A stretch of 64,000 nucleotides of DNA from NCBI GenBank assembly GCA_026936325.1, contig JAPTHN010000025.1:5340001-5404000 (forward strand), in the 5' to 3' direction. Numbering within the stretch: position 1 is the stretch's first letter; each line of letters starts with the position of its first letter. Positions 1-12,165 of this stretch are shown here, in pieces. This DNA is from Platynereis dumerilii. Its lineage: Eukaryota > Annelida > Polychaeta > Phyllodocida > Nereididae. The position numbers and the translations under genes are program-made. The notes beneath the pieces are model-generated. The model saw nothing but the letters and a program-made list of their open reading frames with translations, did no database searches and was not told the origin of the DNA.

Positions 1-3000
1 GATAATATACACTCAATGTTTGAGGATATTATGGAAAATGTTGAACAGGATCACCCTAATAATGAGGATAAGGCTAGATTAAATATCCGACATGCTGGAC
101 TAGAGAGAGATATTGTTGTACACTGCCAACCTAAACATAACATCACTGCATCAACAATAATGCAAAGGTGAGTCGACACACTTTTTGACATAACTGTACA
201 TATGTTGTTGTTATGTTATTTACATTGTCACAAGTAAATGTCTCATTTTGTTCCAGAGTTACAACCGTGTTGAACTCGAACCAACATCTGTCAGTCGACT
301 CATCCTTTGAAATTGATGTAGGTATTATGCATAATGAAGACAGGGGAGGTGGTAGACATAGCTTACTAATTACACAGCCTAATGTAAATTCACCAAGATG
401 TACAATCAAATCAAAAAAGTCAATGGTATTGATACCAAACGTTGAAGGTGAATACACATGTTTGGGCCGTTCAATTGTAACATGCCTTGCAAAGAAAGGA
501 GACAGAGCAGCTTACAAGAATTTGATAGATCAGAGGAAAGTGAATAGTCGTCACCCAAATTCCCAAAGATCAAGGGCTATTAAACTATACCGTGATGTAG
601 GTGTGCCATGCAACAAGTCCACACCAATATCCGAGATATATAAGTTTGAAGAACACCTTAATGTTCAGATAATTGTTGTCTCTGGTGATATGGGGAATGT
701 CCTGATTTATAAGGGGCACAAAATGCGAGATAATAAGGTCTACCTTTATTTAAAGGATGAACATTTTTGTAGTATTATTGACATTAATGCCTTCTTTGTT
801 AAGCATAAACTGTGCAAATTTTGCCTTGAACTCTACCCATATCAATCAAAGCATAGTTGTCAGTATGTATGCAAGACGTGTTGTCATGAATTGTGCATGT
901 ACGATAATTCAGCAATCACATGTAATGCATGTAACATGAAATGTCGAAATGAGGCATGTTATGCTAGACATAAGCAGGAGAGAGAATATACTATAGGTGA
1001 CAAACGTGGTAACTCTAGATTGTCTTTATGCGATACATTCTTCAGGTGCCAAAAGTGCATGATAGTTATAAACAAAACAAAAAGAGACCCTTCAGATCAC
1101 AGATGTGGTGAGGTGTATTGCGTATGCTGTGAGGAATATCACATGTCTGGACACCTCTGCTACTATAGAATTCGAAAGCCAGCTAAGATTACGACTAGGT
1201 TTTTATTTTATGACTATGAAACCTCACAGAATGAGAGATACATCTGTAGTCATGGTTACAGAAATAAGCCTAGAAGTGAGTGTGAGGAATGTATGACTGA
1301 TTATCTATGTCCTACATGTCGACGCTGTGTCAACTGCAAAAAGGCACAGTGTGGATTAGAGCAACATTTACCCATATTTCTTGTTTGCCAATCAGCCTGT
1401 GATAACTGCAAGGATCACAAATTAACTCCAGACTCGCTATGTGATCATTGCGGAGATAGATGTGACAAATGTTCGAGGAGATGTGGAGATACCTTTCTAA
1501 AACCACCCTGTGATAATGGTATTTGTGGTGTTAGAGAGAAAGTGTTTCATGGGTACGAAACCAATGATAATTTTGCTAGTTGGTTACTACATCCACAAAG
1601 GAAGGGTGTAGTGGCGATTGCACATAACTCAAAAGCATTTGATTGTCATTTTTTATTGGGTTATTTTGTGCGAAATGGCATATACCCAGACGTTATTTAC
1701 GATGGGTCAAAAATTATGTCAATGTACATAGGACAAGGTGTTGGCATCAAGTTTATTGACTCACTGAATCATTTGCCCCTACCACTGAAGAAATTACCTG
1801 AAGCACTCAACCTTGAATCAGAGATAAGGAAGGGTGACTTCCCACATTTTGCGACCTGTAGGGAAAATCTTTCATATATAGGCCCATATTTTGACCCTAC
1901 TTATTACGGTGTAGACACAAAGAGTCCAAAAGAACGACAAGACTTTTTAGACTGGCATTCTCAAAAAGTGGCTGAGGGTGCAGTGTTTAATTTTCAACAT
2001 GAAATACTACAATACACACGTAATGATGTAGAGATACTTAGACTTGCAATGCTACAATATAGATCACTGATTATGGAGACAACAATGTTTGAACATGGTG
2101 GGTCATGTGTAGATCCACTAAGCTTTACAACACTTGCAGGTGTTGCTATGCAAGTACTGCGACAACAAATGTTGTATGAAGTACATAAAGTTACATTACT
2201 TGACGGAACGACACTGACAGGTTATCTAAAGAGAGACAAATGGACAGACGACAATGGTGATGCAATTGATGAAGATACCATACTTGAAACATCATTTGTG
2301 AAGAGTCCTATACCCAGGATCCCCCCAAATGAGTACTCAAGACATATCAATGACAGTGAAAAATGTGCATTGTGGTTGGGATGGGTATCTCATGTCAATG
2401 GTATAGAAATACAGAGTAATCGTAACGGTTCTGAACATAGAATAGGGACTCTATCGGTGGATGGGTACAACGATAATTTACGGACTATCTGGGAATTTTT
2501 CGGATGTTTCTTCCATGGATGTCGGACATGCATGGCTAATGATAAGGGTGTGATCTCAGCACTTCATCGTCAGAGGTTTGAGTCCACAAAAGCTAGACTT
2601 AACACTTTGAAGAAAATGGGGTATCGAATAGTCTGTATGTGGGAATGTCAATTCAATGAAATGTTGAAAAAAAACACCGAGTTGCAGGAGTTTGCAAAGA
2701 CATTCACAAGTGTCACACCAATTAAAATACGCGATTCGTTTTTCGGTGGGCGTGTCAGCCCTACAACATTATTTTACGAAGCAAAGGATGGTGAATATAT
2801 TGAATATTTAGATTTCACCTCGCTTTACCCCTATGTCAACCTGACCGGAGAGTATTGTACAGGGCATCCTGTGATAATTAAGGATAACTTTGATTACACC
2901 CTTCTTAGTTATTATGGGCTTGTCAAGTGTCGAGTCAGCCCTCCAAGAAATCTCTATATCCCAGTTTTACCATATAGAAATGATAATGGTACACTCTACT

Positions 3001-4073
3001 TCCCACTTTGTTTTACGTGTATGAAGACACATCAACAGACACCTTGTGCACATAGTAGAGACAAACGTTCTTTCATTGGAACATGGACAACGCCTGAGGT
3101 TGCAGCAGCACTAAAATCAGGCTACGAAATTGACAAAATTTTTGAGGTGCATCATTACGAAAACACAACTGTTAGTGATAAAGGTCCTGGTAATATTTTC
3201 AAAGAGTATGTACAGACCTTCATGACCCTTAAACAACAGGCAAGTGGTTGGCCATCATGGGTAAAATCGGGGGGCGACAGGACTGAATATATCGATATGT
3301 GTATCAAGGAACAAGGTATAAAATTAGATCCATGTAAAGTTAATTGCAATCCATCACTGAGATTTACAGCTAAATTATTGTTGAACTCTCTTTGGGGCAA
3401 GTTCGGCCAGGCTGATTGCACCAATTGCAAGTATGTTAAGACAGCTGGTGAACTTGCAACAATGAGAAACAACAAGTCATTTGTTATAACCAATTTTCAC
3501 ATTGTGAATGATGACTGCCTTGTCATTGACTATAAAAGTGACAGTAGAAAAATGGATGAAAGTACATTCACCAATTTAATGATTGCGACAATGACGACAT
3601 CACTTGCACGACTTGAACTACTTAAAGTACTACAAAAGGCAAATGATAAAGTTTTATACTACGATACAGATTCGATTTTGTATGTAGAGTCAGATGGCCA
3701 ACAGTTATTTGAGACAGGTTCCTTGGTAGGTGAATTAACAAAAGAAGTAGACAGTAATGACAAAATCACAACATTTCTAAGTACTGGAGCTAAGAGCTAT
3801 TATTTCAGACAGGAATCGGGTAAGGAAACAATTAAAATAAAAGGTATTTCACTAAATTACACAAACAGACAGATTATTAACTATGACAGTATGAAGGCAG
3901 TTTTGCGAGGTGAAACCAAAAATATCAGACTTCCAGTTTATAAGCAGATAGCCAGGAAAAAGCATTTTGGCCATATTTATAACAGACCTCAATCAAAGAA
4001 GTTCAGGCGAGTGTTCACTAAACGTGTGATGGTAAGTAAAAATAGCTACGATACTGTACCATATGGGTACTAG
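1..4073 (+). CDS. polB: Polinton protein-primed family B DNA polymerase, 5' part off the window
   Basis: Element replication enzyme (DNA_pol_B_2 type). Residues are counted in the main 1286-residue frame starting at 213. The exonuclease motifs are FYDYE (about 332-336), HNSKAFD (about 471-477) and YTRNDV (about 601-606). The polymerase motifs are A, DFTSLYP (867), B, KLLLNSLWGKFG (1054), and C, YDTDS (1151-1153). Before them lie Cys/His-rich clusters that look like zinc-binding sites. Bases 1-168 are open in a matching frame, and a clean GT-AG intron (169-256) joins that exon to the main frame, so the gene begins before the window. A region around residues 70-190 with a conserved Cys and an HF motif recalls the extra N-terminal domain common in Polinton polymerases. 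As far as the window shows it, the gene looks whole. Confidence 0.95.
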
Positions 4074-4342
4074 CTACTTATCATGCAATTATTATTATTA
4101 TTTTAGTCTGAACTTGTTTTGATGTATTGTAGGGGGATACATTGGGTATTTAATTTACCATTTACGTGATATTATATGAATGGCGTCATGGTATTATGAA
4201 AGTACTATGTACATTGTACCCTGACATGTACACATAGCATTCACCTACAAAAATATACTATTATATTACACAAATAACACTGACTAGTATGACTTATCAT
4301 AACCATTAGTTGCGATATAGTACATCAGATAGGCCATAAGAA

Positions 4343-5427
4343 ATGTATTCCACAAGCGTCCTATCAATACTACTGACTATTATTGTACATGGTTCCTCGT
4401 ATGGATCATATGTGTTCAAGTGTGGGGCTGTACCATTTGCTGAGTTACATAGTGTGTGTACATGTACCTACATCAATAACTCTGTGAATGTTGACTGTAC
4501 GGATAACCTCGAGTTGGAGACATTGCCAACATTCTCTCGTAGACTGACAAGTCTAATACACCTCATAGATATGAAAGGGACTCTCTATTGTCAGAAGCAA
4601 CTTCTCAATCATAAGATTGTCCACTGTCATGATAAAGGTATGTGAAACTATATCTTCCGTGTATTACTTTTACTATACCCTAGCTAATGTATTATGATGG
4701 GTAATTGTATATTACCATTTTTCAGTATCAACTGTAATGACGCCGTCACAGCCTACATCTCTTGTAACATCAATGGTGCATTCGTCAGATATTACCACTT
4801 CGGTATCATTCAACCAGTCATCAGGTACAGAACGGTATTTCTATGGTTCACTACAGTACACAACTGACAGTACATTCGTCATAACAGAAACAGGCATCAT
4901 TCCTCAGAAAATGACTATCCAAAATGATATCGTCAGTGTGTCGGCCGAACTACGATTGCAAACAATACTGCTTTGTGTTGTAGTTGCATATTGTTTATTT
5001 CAGGTAATACATTAATAAATATTTTAATTCTTTCTATATGTGTATAAAATTAAGGCATGCTACACATCTGTTGGTAAATATATATATTAACATAACATCA
5101 ATGATTGTACCATATGAAACATACAAAATTCGTGTACAATATTTTTTGTAGATATGTACATGATATCCATTTCACATGGACTCTAAAGATGCACTAGTTC
5201 TCATTTGAGACGTATCATCATTAACCTACAGTGTGTGCAATATAACAACGTATCTTATCATAAAATGAGAATTTGTAAGAGTTGTTGAATTTAGTAATTG
5301 TGATCTAACAAGACTTTGTGAATATTTTACAGATACTATCAAAGGTTGTATCATCATGTAAGAAGATGTCAAGACGTAACTACTATGATATTCCTAATGA
5401 TAGTTGGACCGAAATGCAATCAGTTAG
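4343..5427 (+). CDS. Polinton-borne small type I membrane protein, LRRNT-like ectodomain (copy 1)
   Basis: Three open segments are bounded by splice consensus: 4343-4636, 4726-5003 and 5333-5427. The first begins with a hydrophobic signal peptide and continues as a Cys-rich ectodomain (CTCTY, then VDC, L-x-TLP and IDMKGTLYC), resembling a leucine-rich-repeat N-terminal cap. The second is Ser/Thr-rich and ends in a hydrophobic helix (ILLCVVVAYCLF). The third is a basic, Tyr-containing cytoplasmic stretch (YYDIP) ending at a GT donor. No terminal exon was identified; the donor phase matches the acceptors of the tail exons of the next gene. The ectodomain is paralogous to that of the gene at 6568. 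Function is unknown; an envelope or attachment role is only a guess. Confidence 0.6.
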
Positions 5428-5654
5428 GTATGTACTTACAGTTTAACGTGCTCTTCATGGTGTATCCATTTCACATGCATCCACAATGATAACAACTTTT
5501 CAATAATACTCATCAGCCTCTCATCGTTATGTGTCTGTTTCCTATACACACTTAACATACCATATGTCTAAATACATGACATAAAGTAGTACACTCTCTA
5601 CAATCAGCCCTTGTGTCTAAAACATGATGTAAAGTAGCACCCATCTCTCTACTA

Positions 5655-5760
5655 CCAACTCTTAGTTAATCATTCACTTATCCTAATTAAACAGCAGTGT
5701 GTGTAAATAAATGACGTAAAGTCCCATCATCCATCCATCCATCGTTCTCTCTAAAAACAA
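5655..5760 (+). repeat. SINE 3' fragment
   Basis: The stretch with TTAATCATTCACTTATCC, AATTAAAC, TAAATAAATGACGTAAAGTC and CATCCATCC repeats at 5850-5945 and resembles the tail of the full SINE at 7070-7255 (TCCTAATTAGCCTAACAAGAG ... GATGTAAAGCTCAATCATCC). No tRNA-like head is visible here, so it is a truncated copy. Confidence 0.5.
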
Positions 5761-5849
5761 CACTCGATAGTGAAAGAACGCATTATAGAGTAGGCCTACT
5801 GTTCATATCATAACCACGTAGATCTATGATTTCAAACAATAACACAATT

Positions 5850-5945
5850 CACCTCTTAGTTAATCATTCTCTTATCCTAATTAAACAAGAGTGTGTATAA
5901 ATAAATGATGTAAAGTCACATCATCCATCCTTCTCTATCTATAAA
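5850..5945 (+). repeat. SINE 3' fragment
   Basis: Second direct copy of the SINE tail, with TCTTATCCTAATTAAACAAG, TAAATAAATGATGTAAAGTC and CATCATCCATCC. It lies about 195 bp after the first copy and differs from it at scattered positions. Confidence 0.5.
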
Positions 5946-6567
5946 ACATACATGATAGTTAAAGATCATATTATAGAGGACTGCACATAGGTTATCTATG
6001 TAGGCCTATGAATAAACCCACACAGTTGATAATATCAACTTGTTCTTTTTCGGAAATATTTTTATTAATGGTCTTGATATAGTAAAATAATGCTGAATGA
6101 TATAATGAAATAATGTTGAAAATATTTTTAGTAACATATTCCCACACATCTGCATGAATAGGAATGTAAACATTTTAGGCTTCACAATGGCATCATGAGT
6201 GCATCAGATCCATGTATTATGTATTGTCTCATGTTGACGTCTCAGTCTCAGACATCTGTCTCAGATGAACAATGGGTATTTTTGTAGGTTAACTGATTCG
6301 ATTACATTATGTAAGAATTCCAGACACAAATGTAATTACTATTCAAAGTAAATCAAATCTTATTCAGGTGTTTTGACTTAAACCATGAATGTTTTATATT
6401 CAATAATATATTATGTAATAGTCATATTTACTGAAATATTCACATATATATATATATATATATACGAACCAATGAAATGAGACCATTGTATATATATTGT
6501 GAAAATGAATTAGCCAAAAGAATTGACAACTCATTCACTTCATTTCAGTTCAATTGTGTGACTGGAT

Positions 6568-8843
6568 GTGACTGGATGCGGAAATATGGGACCACTTTGG
6601 ATAATTCTTGTAATATTTTTTCAACTGAACGTTATTAGTGGATATGAGTATTCGTGCGCAGAGGACCAGTGTGTTTGTACTTATGTAGCTCGCACAAGTG
6701 ACACAACTAAAATTATGGCATCATGTATAAACGCTCACCAACTGACATCACCACCTTTTGATACGTTCACGGACAAGGAGTTAGCAAAATTGACGACAAT
6801 TGACATGTCTGGTACATTGTACTGTAGTTCACTACAGATATCTAGCACAATTGATAGCCGAGTTATTTGCAGTAAATCTACGCTCAAGACTAACACGTTG
6901 CACTCAGATCGACATGCCTCCGAATCACGTTCACTGCAATGGTCTAACATCGAATACTACTCGGTGACTTCAATGGGCGTTGCCATTATCATTGCGATTT
7001 GTCTGCTTGCTATGTTGGGCGTCTGGTGTAAGGTACGAAATGCATTGTTTTTGTAATATTCTTGTATGTTACTAATGGTAGCGTGCTGCACTGTCACTCG
7101 TTGGGTCCCGAGTTCAAATCCTGCTCTTGTTTGGTCATCTTGACTTATGTTTGACAGCTTATTCATTCACCCTTCGCATCATTGCAGTGTCCTCCTATCC
7201 TAATTAGCCTAACAAGAGCATACATATAGGATGTAAAGCTCAATCATCCATCAATGTGTAGCTACGTTGAACTATGTTGGACGTTTGTTTCAGTTACTCG
7301 TTGACTTGACGTCATGTCCTATGCTTGTCAAACTTAACTTACCAATACGTAATACTCAAGTTAAATCATTCAGTCAGTCCAACCAGTTCAGTCTTATACT
7401 TGTCATTCATCTAATTATAATTACAATTAGATCATAATCTGAATTGCTTCTGTGTTGTCAATTTCAGAAGGGTACCACAGTCGGGACGTCTTTATCTTCG
7501 ACTGAACAGCAAGGCCAAGTAGGACCTGACCAGATAATCAACCTCGCATTACAGCAACTTGTACGTTTAGCAAATCGTGAGGGGTAAGTGTAAAGTACTT
7601 ATTACTTTATGAAATACTGTACCATCAGACTCCAAAGTGTGGTGATGGGGGTCTATTTTAAAAGTGCCAGAATGTCTCCTTGAAATTGGTGTTTTCAGAT
7701 TCTCAACATTAACTTATTGATCACGTAACTTCAATAAGCAATGCTGTTTTGTTTTACTGAACGTAATAGTTTGTCTAACGGTAATGTGTTGGACTGTACA
7801 TTCGCAGGTGTGGGTCCAAGACCTGAATCCTCATCATTTTAGGTCACATAGTCAGCAGCCATGTTGTACAACTGTTTCACTCTTCCTTCACATCGTTGTC
7901 GAACATTCAGCATGTCCTAATTAGTCTACACGTACTCGTTTACACACCCTGAAGGTTGGGTAGGCTTGGTCTAGTGTTATGTGTTGGACTGTAAAATTAG
8001 AATGGTCCAGGGTTCGAATCCTGCTCTTGTTTGACTACATGATTTTTAGGGTATATGTTGAGCAGTTGTTTTCAATCACCTCTCAACTCATTTTGTCGAT
8101 CATTCTAACTGACCTAATTAATCTATCTACATTTTTACATGATAAGAGTCAATAGATAGATGTATTACTAATATAGTTTGGTTAACTTTTTCAATTGCAC
8201 TATATGGTAAATATGGTATTGGCTTTGTTTTCAGACCAGACTCATCTAACGTAGATTGTACCTTCGAACCATCCTCAACGAGTGGACCCCCAGTGAGACC
8301 TCCCCTACCATTTGTCATGAGTGATCCAAAATGCAAGGTTGAAGGCAAAGTTGACAGTGTCAATGACATCATCACCATGGAAGCCTGCAGTAGTAGGGTT
8401 GACCACAGAGATGACGTAAAACAAAATAGGTAACAATCTTTATCTGTACAATATTGTGTTCATATGTGTTCTATCTCTACTCATTTACTTGGCATGCTTA
8501 AGTAGACTAAAATCTATCATAAATATATTTTTTAGTGTAACTTTTAAATTCACTATAGATTAAATATAGGATTAACTTCGGTTTCAGATCAGACTCATGT
8601 AGCGAGGATTACATTAACGACGAACACCACGAGAGTACACCCCACACGAGACAACCCCTATCAGTTGTAGTAGAGAGTGACACAAAATGTAAGACGAATG
8701 TCAGTGATGTCATCGATGGCATCACCACCACCACCACCACCACCACCGAAACTGATGATCTGTATGACAATAATGGTATATTACCCCCGACACCTAACCG
8801 ATTCATGTCACGGTACAATCTGACATTTCCACGCTCAAAGTAA
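6568..8843 (+). CDS. Polinton-borne type I membrane protein with duplicated cytoplasmic tail exons (copy 2)
   Basis: There are four open segments with GT-AG borders: 6568-7032, 7468-7583, 8235-8429 and 8588-8843 (stop TAA). The first carries a signal peptide (LWIILVIFFQLNVISG), a Cys-rich LRRNT-like ectodomain (CVCTY, IMASC, IDMSGTLYC) and a transmembrane helix (VAIIIAICLLAMLGVW) followed by a Cys-Lys stop-transfer. The remaining segments form a hydrophilic tail. The third and fourth are homologous to each other: both start from a phase-2 acceptor with (R/P)SDS, have a Pro-rich centre and a SD(P/T)KCK motif. The ectodomain is a paralogue of the gene at 4343. SINEs sit in its introns. The tail has a Thr run and ends with a basic RYNLTFPRSK. 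Its function in the element is unknown. Confidence 0.6.
7070..7255 (+). repeat. tRNA-derived SINE, near full length
   Basis: The head looks like a pol III type 2 promoter: an A-box-like TGGTAGCGTGCTGCAC and a B-box-like GAGTTCAAATCC about 35 bp later. A body with TTGTTTGGTC, TTCATTCACCCTTCGCATC and TCCTAATTAGCCTAACAAG follows. Related copies follow at 7770 and 7960. It lies within an intron of the membrane-protein gene. Confidence 0.6.
7770..7945 (+). repeat. tRNA-derived SINE copy, diverged
   Basis: It shares the head GTCTAACGGTAATGTGTTGG with the copy at 7960, has a decayed B box (AGACCTGAATCC), and keeps the TGTCCTAATTAGTCTA tail. Confidence 0.5.
7960..8130 (+). repeat. tRNA-derived SINE copy with intact B box
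   Basis: The head is GTCTAGTGTTATGTGTTGG, and the B box GGGTTCGAATCC is a near-perfect RNA polymerase III B box. The body GCTCTTGTTTGAC and the tail GACCTAATTAATCTA match the other copies. It directly follows the copy at 7770. Confidence 0.55.
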
Positions 8844-9686
8844 TACATGATATATATATATATATGTCGAGTATTGTTATTATGTAAATCAGATTTTGTA
8901 CTTTTTGATATCTAAATAATTAATCTAGTTTTTTGTGTATATTATTGTATTTTGTCATTTACCATGTAATGACATGTAATTGTGTTTTGACAAAAGGTGC
9001 CTTGTACTATTGTGTCTTTATCAGATCAATACTAAGAATTGATATTTTGAAAGTTGTATGCGATAATACTAGTCGTTAGAAGAGACTGAAGTCTGTATTA
9101 TATGTATTTTTCAGTATTATATACATAATAATGGCGTTTTATAATTACTCTCTGTAAGCTTATATTATATAATAAGTTTGAAAATAGGCCTACACCACAC
9201 TACTATGTTTGTATGTAAATATTATGATTCAAGACTATTGTTTTACGTAATAGACAACTATATAAGAGTGTGCAACGATGTAGTATTTTGTACTAATATA
9301 TAACTAGTACTGATTGTCTTTTACCAAGTAAGGTAGTTTAAGTATGATTGTATTGGTTGATACTTTTGGATCTCTGATGTACTTTTATCTAATTGATGGT
9401 AAGAATTGATACTCAAATATTGATATTTTGAATATTATGTATACAGGACCCTGTATTGATATTAATGTGCTCACATAGTAATATTGTACACTCTTGAACT
9501 TCATACACATTGTGCACTCTTGAACTTCGTACACTGTGTCATTTATTTTGTAAGACAACAATATTATTTGATACTTTACAGTTGTACATTGAGTTTTATC
9601 GTACAGATGTTCAACTTGATGTTGCTTTTTACTATATATTCAAGTCGGTAATATTTTTACAGCTTGACATTTATGTAAACATGTGT

Positions 9687-9871
9687 TGTTTAAACCAAAT
9701 AAATCGTGTTTTGTACTTTGATCTACAGTTTCTTATTAACTGAGTACTTGCTAACAACAGGTATTGTTTATTTACGTAAGCCTGTTTTGTTTAAGATAAA
9801 TAAATTGTGCTTTGTACTTTGATCTAAAGTTTCTTATTAACTAAGTACTTGCTAACAACATGTATTGTTTA
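9687..9871. repeat. Tandem duplication, about 98 bp, two copies
   Basis: Both halves share TTGTACTTTGATCTA, GTTTCTTATTAACT, AGTACTTGCTAACAACA and TATTGTTTA in the same order, about 98 bp apart and with scattered differences. Each half includes an AATAAA signal. Confidence 0.7.
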
Positions 9872-10366
9872 CCATTTTAAGGTTGTATGACGTCTATATT
9901 AAATAAAGTTGATTATTACTTTATACACAAGTTTATTTTTCTTAGTATGGTGATAGTAAACTCGAAGACGTTCATCTGAGTATAACGTATTGAGTCATCG
10001 TCCTTTTGCAAAAATAGTCATTTAAATATGCCTGTAGTCACGTATTGTACAGATGTGCAACTCATGGTCCATCATGATAAATAACTATTATGTCTCAGAT
10101 GACAATGTCGTGACATGTACTCTTGGAGATTTTTTCTAACTGCTGAGTTCAACATACACAATTACATTGTGTTATTGACCATGAAAGCATGTTGGCTTAA
10201 TTAGTTATACACACATCTAAGCTCACTAATACTCCCTCTTTTACGAATTAAACAAACAACATTTTTGAGAATGAAAATTTATTCAAATTGGTATTAGGTT
10301 GTGCAAGTTGGATACAAGTCTTATGATATATATTTTGATGTATACAAGTACATTGTCTGCAAAAAT

Positions 10367-10480
10367 GCAATATATATATATATATATATATGGTAAGTTA
10401 TATATTATAGTCTTATATATTATATATATATATATATGGTAAGTTATATATTATAGTCTTATATATTATATATTATACGA
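10367..10480. repeat. AT-rich tandem repeat
   Basis: (AT)n runs alternate with TATGGTAAGTTATATATTAT and AGTCTTATATATTAT; the unit is about 55 bp and occurs twice. Confidence 0.7.
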
Positions 10481-10501
10481 TGACAGATCGTATTGTATTA
10501 T

Positions 10502-11891
10502 CTACTCATCATCTGAGTATGCATACAGATCTGGTAGCTCTTGTGCCTCGGTGATGACCTTCTGGGACTCTGTGATGACACTTCTTTTCTTCAGTGGCTT
10601 AGGTGCGTTTTTGAACTCAGGCACGATGACATAATCGTCCTCGTCAATGTCACCAGTGGTGACAGTCTGGGACCCCGTGATGGCACTCCTTTTTGTGATT
10701 AGTCTAGGAGATGTCTTAGTTGGGGGCACAATGACGAAATCGTCCTCCTCATTGTCGGAGTCTGACATCGATATTGCTGTCATTGCCTTCTTTGACACCT
10801 ATAATAATAAGTTGAATATTTATTAGTGAAAATATACATTATCAAAATTTATCACTACTATTTTAAACTTCAAAAATATTCAATATACCTGTTTCTCGAG
10901 TGTACCACTTGGTTGATGTGGTGCAACATATGAGCTTGTGGATGGTGTTTCATCGTCTTGGGTGTCACCCCCTTGTTGTATGGTCCTTGATAATTTCGAT
11001 ACAGTAGCCTCCACTGCAGCGAACCCACCCTTTCTTTTGAGCTGAGGACCTCTTTTTGGGACGCAATGATCACACGCCGTTAGTTCAACCATCGTCTGGT
11101 GACTACAGGGAGTTGCAACCCTCAACTCCCCCCACATTTTTTCAATTGTGGGCATGGCTGACGTTATTTTACGCATATCCTGTAAAGTGAGTGAAACTCC
11201 TCTTCTGGTTGGATGAATTGTGTTACCTGCCTGAGGCAGGAAAAAATGGTGTCGTATGTCACAGCTTGAGTGTGAACGTCTTGACGTTGCGAACAAGTTT
11301 GACCCCAGGTGAACCTTAATTTCTCCTGGTGATCCCTCTCCTGTAGACCCAACATCCTCATCATCATTTCCATTGTTATCAAAGAAGACCTCGCCCTCGT
11401 CAACGATAGTCCCTTCCACTATCGAGTCATGAGTCTGAATAATATAATAAACAGTTATATTAGACTAACCCTACAAGTGGTACATATGTATTTGGTTCAA
11501 TAGTTACCTTATGATGTATTACACGATCTTTTATTAGACTACATGCTTATCATGTATATTGCTAATATTGTTATAAACTTATTTAAAATGTAAGATAACT
11601 ATTAAACACACTTACCTCATCATAATTTGTCATCGATCTTGTGAGGTTAGGTAGGGCTTCGATAAGGTCCCTGGCCTGTTTTGCACTGAGAACTATACCA
11701 CGTTGTGTGGGTATGTAGCAGAATTGTTCTTCATCCAGTGTATATTGTCGTATGTGCATCCGTATCTTCCCTTCGTAACGTTGAAGGGAACAAAACCTGT
11801 TACCACCAAGCTCCGTCAAGTATATAAATCTTCCTTTGACAAGGGTTCCTGTTAAGGTGTGATACACTCGTGCCATCTTTGAGCTTTTCAA
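10502..11891 (-). CDS. Polinton-borne spliced protein with two PC4-like ssDNA-binding domains and an acidic repeat tail
   Basis: There are three open segments with GT-AG borders: 11891-11616, 11434-10889 and 10798-10502. The first resembles the transcriptional coactivator PC4/p15 fold: GRFIYLTELGG, then YEGKIRMHIRQY, then PTQRGIVLSAKQARDLIEAL. The second has the same pattern: KVHLG, CDIRHHF, then PTRRGVSLTLQDMRKI, followed by a Cys motif (TPC ... CDHC) and a basic stretch (KRGPQLKRKGG). The third is acidic and carries two copies of a repeat centred on EDD(F/Y)VIVP followed by KRSxITxSQ. PC4 domains bind single-stranded DNA, so a replication or late-transcription role is plausible. The domain call rests on pattern, not on a profile search. 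The gene at 17,377-18,237 is a paralogue. Confidence 0.6.
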
Positions 11892-12018
11892 TTCAAAATC
11901 AGAAGTGAAATACTTCAGAAGTGGATATTTGGGCTTTTATACCCAAATCTCAACCTACGCTGTACATTGTTAGTTAATTGCAACTACATTTAGCCTCAAC
12001 TTTCTCACGATATGCACA

Positions 12019-12165
12019 ATAGTCCTATATGTTATGTAATATATCATATCACTTTTGGTTGAGATCCAACTTTTCTTTGATTGAAGTATAATAGTCCTAT
12101 AGTGTATGTAATATAGAATATCACTTTTTGAGTGAGATCCAACTTTTCTTTGTTTGATGTGTGCT
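12019..12165. repeat. Tandem duplication, about 70 bp, two copies
   Basis: ATAGTCCTATA, TATGTAATATA, ATATCACTTTT and GAGATCCAACTTTTCTTTG recur in order. The right-hand copy forms the C-terminal end of the reading frame at 12,121-12,465. Confidence 0.6.

Larger units (their letters stand above)
5428..6567. other. Spacer between the two membrane-protein genes
   Basis: I see no open frame of note here. It holds two direct copies of a SINE 3' part (about 5655-5760 and 5850-5945) and a short (TA)n run near 6446-6466. It may act as intron and promoter sequence for the downstream gene. Confidence 0.5.
8844..10501. other. Intergenic region between converging Polinton gene sets
   Basis: This AT-rich stretch has no convincing gene. 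It separates the plus-strand polymerase and membrane genes from the minus-strand late genes, so transcription from both sides ends here. AATAAA signals appear near 9699, 9799 and 9902. It also holds a tandem duplication at 9687-9871 and AT-rich repeats at 10367-10480. Confidence 0.6.

Noticed and set aside
7960-8032. tRNA gene
   Set aside because: The A and B boxes are there, but no full cloverleaf can be drawn and the sequence continues into a repeated body, so it is a SINE head.
8720-8750. (CAC)n run as a His tract or tag
   Set aside because: In the reading frame of the surrounding exon it encodes threonine, and short trinucleotide runs are common here.
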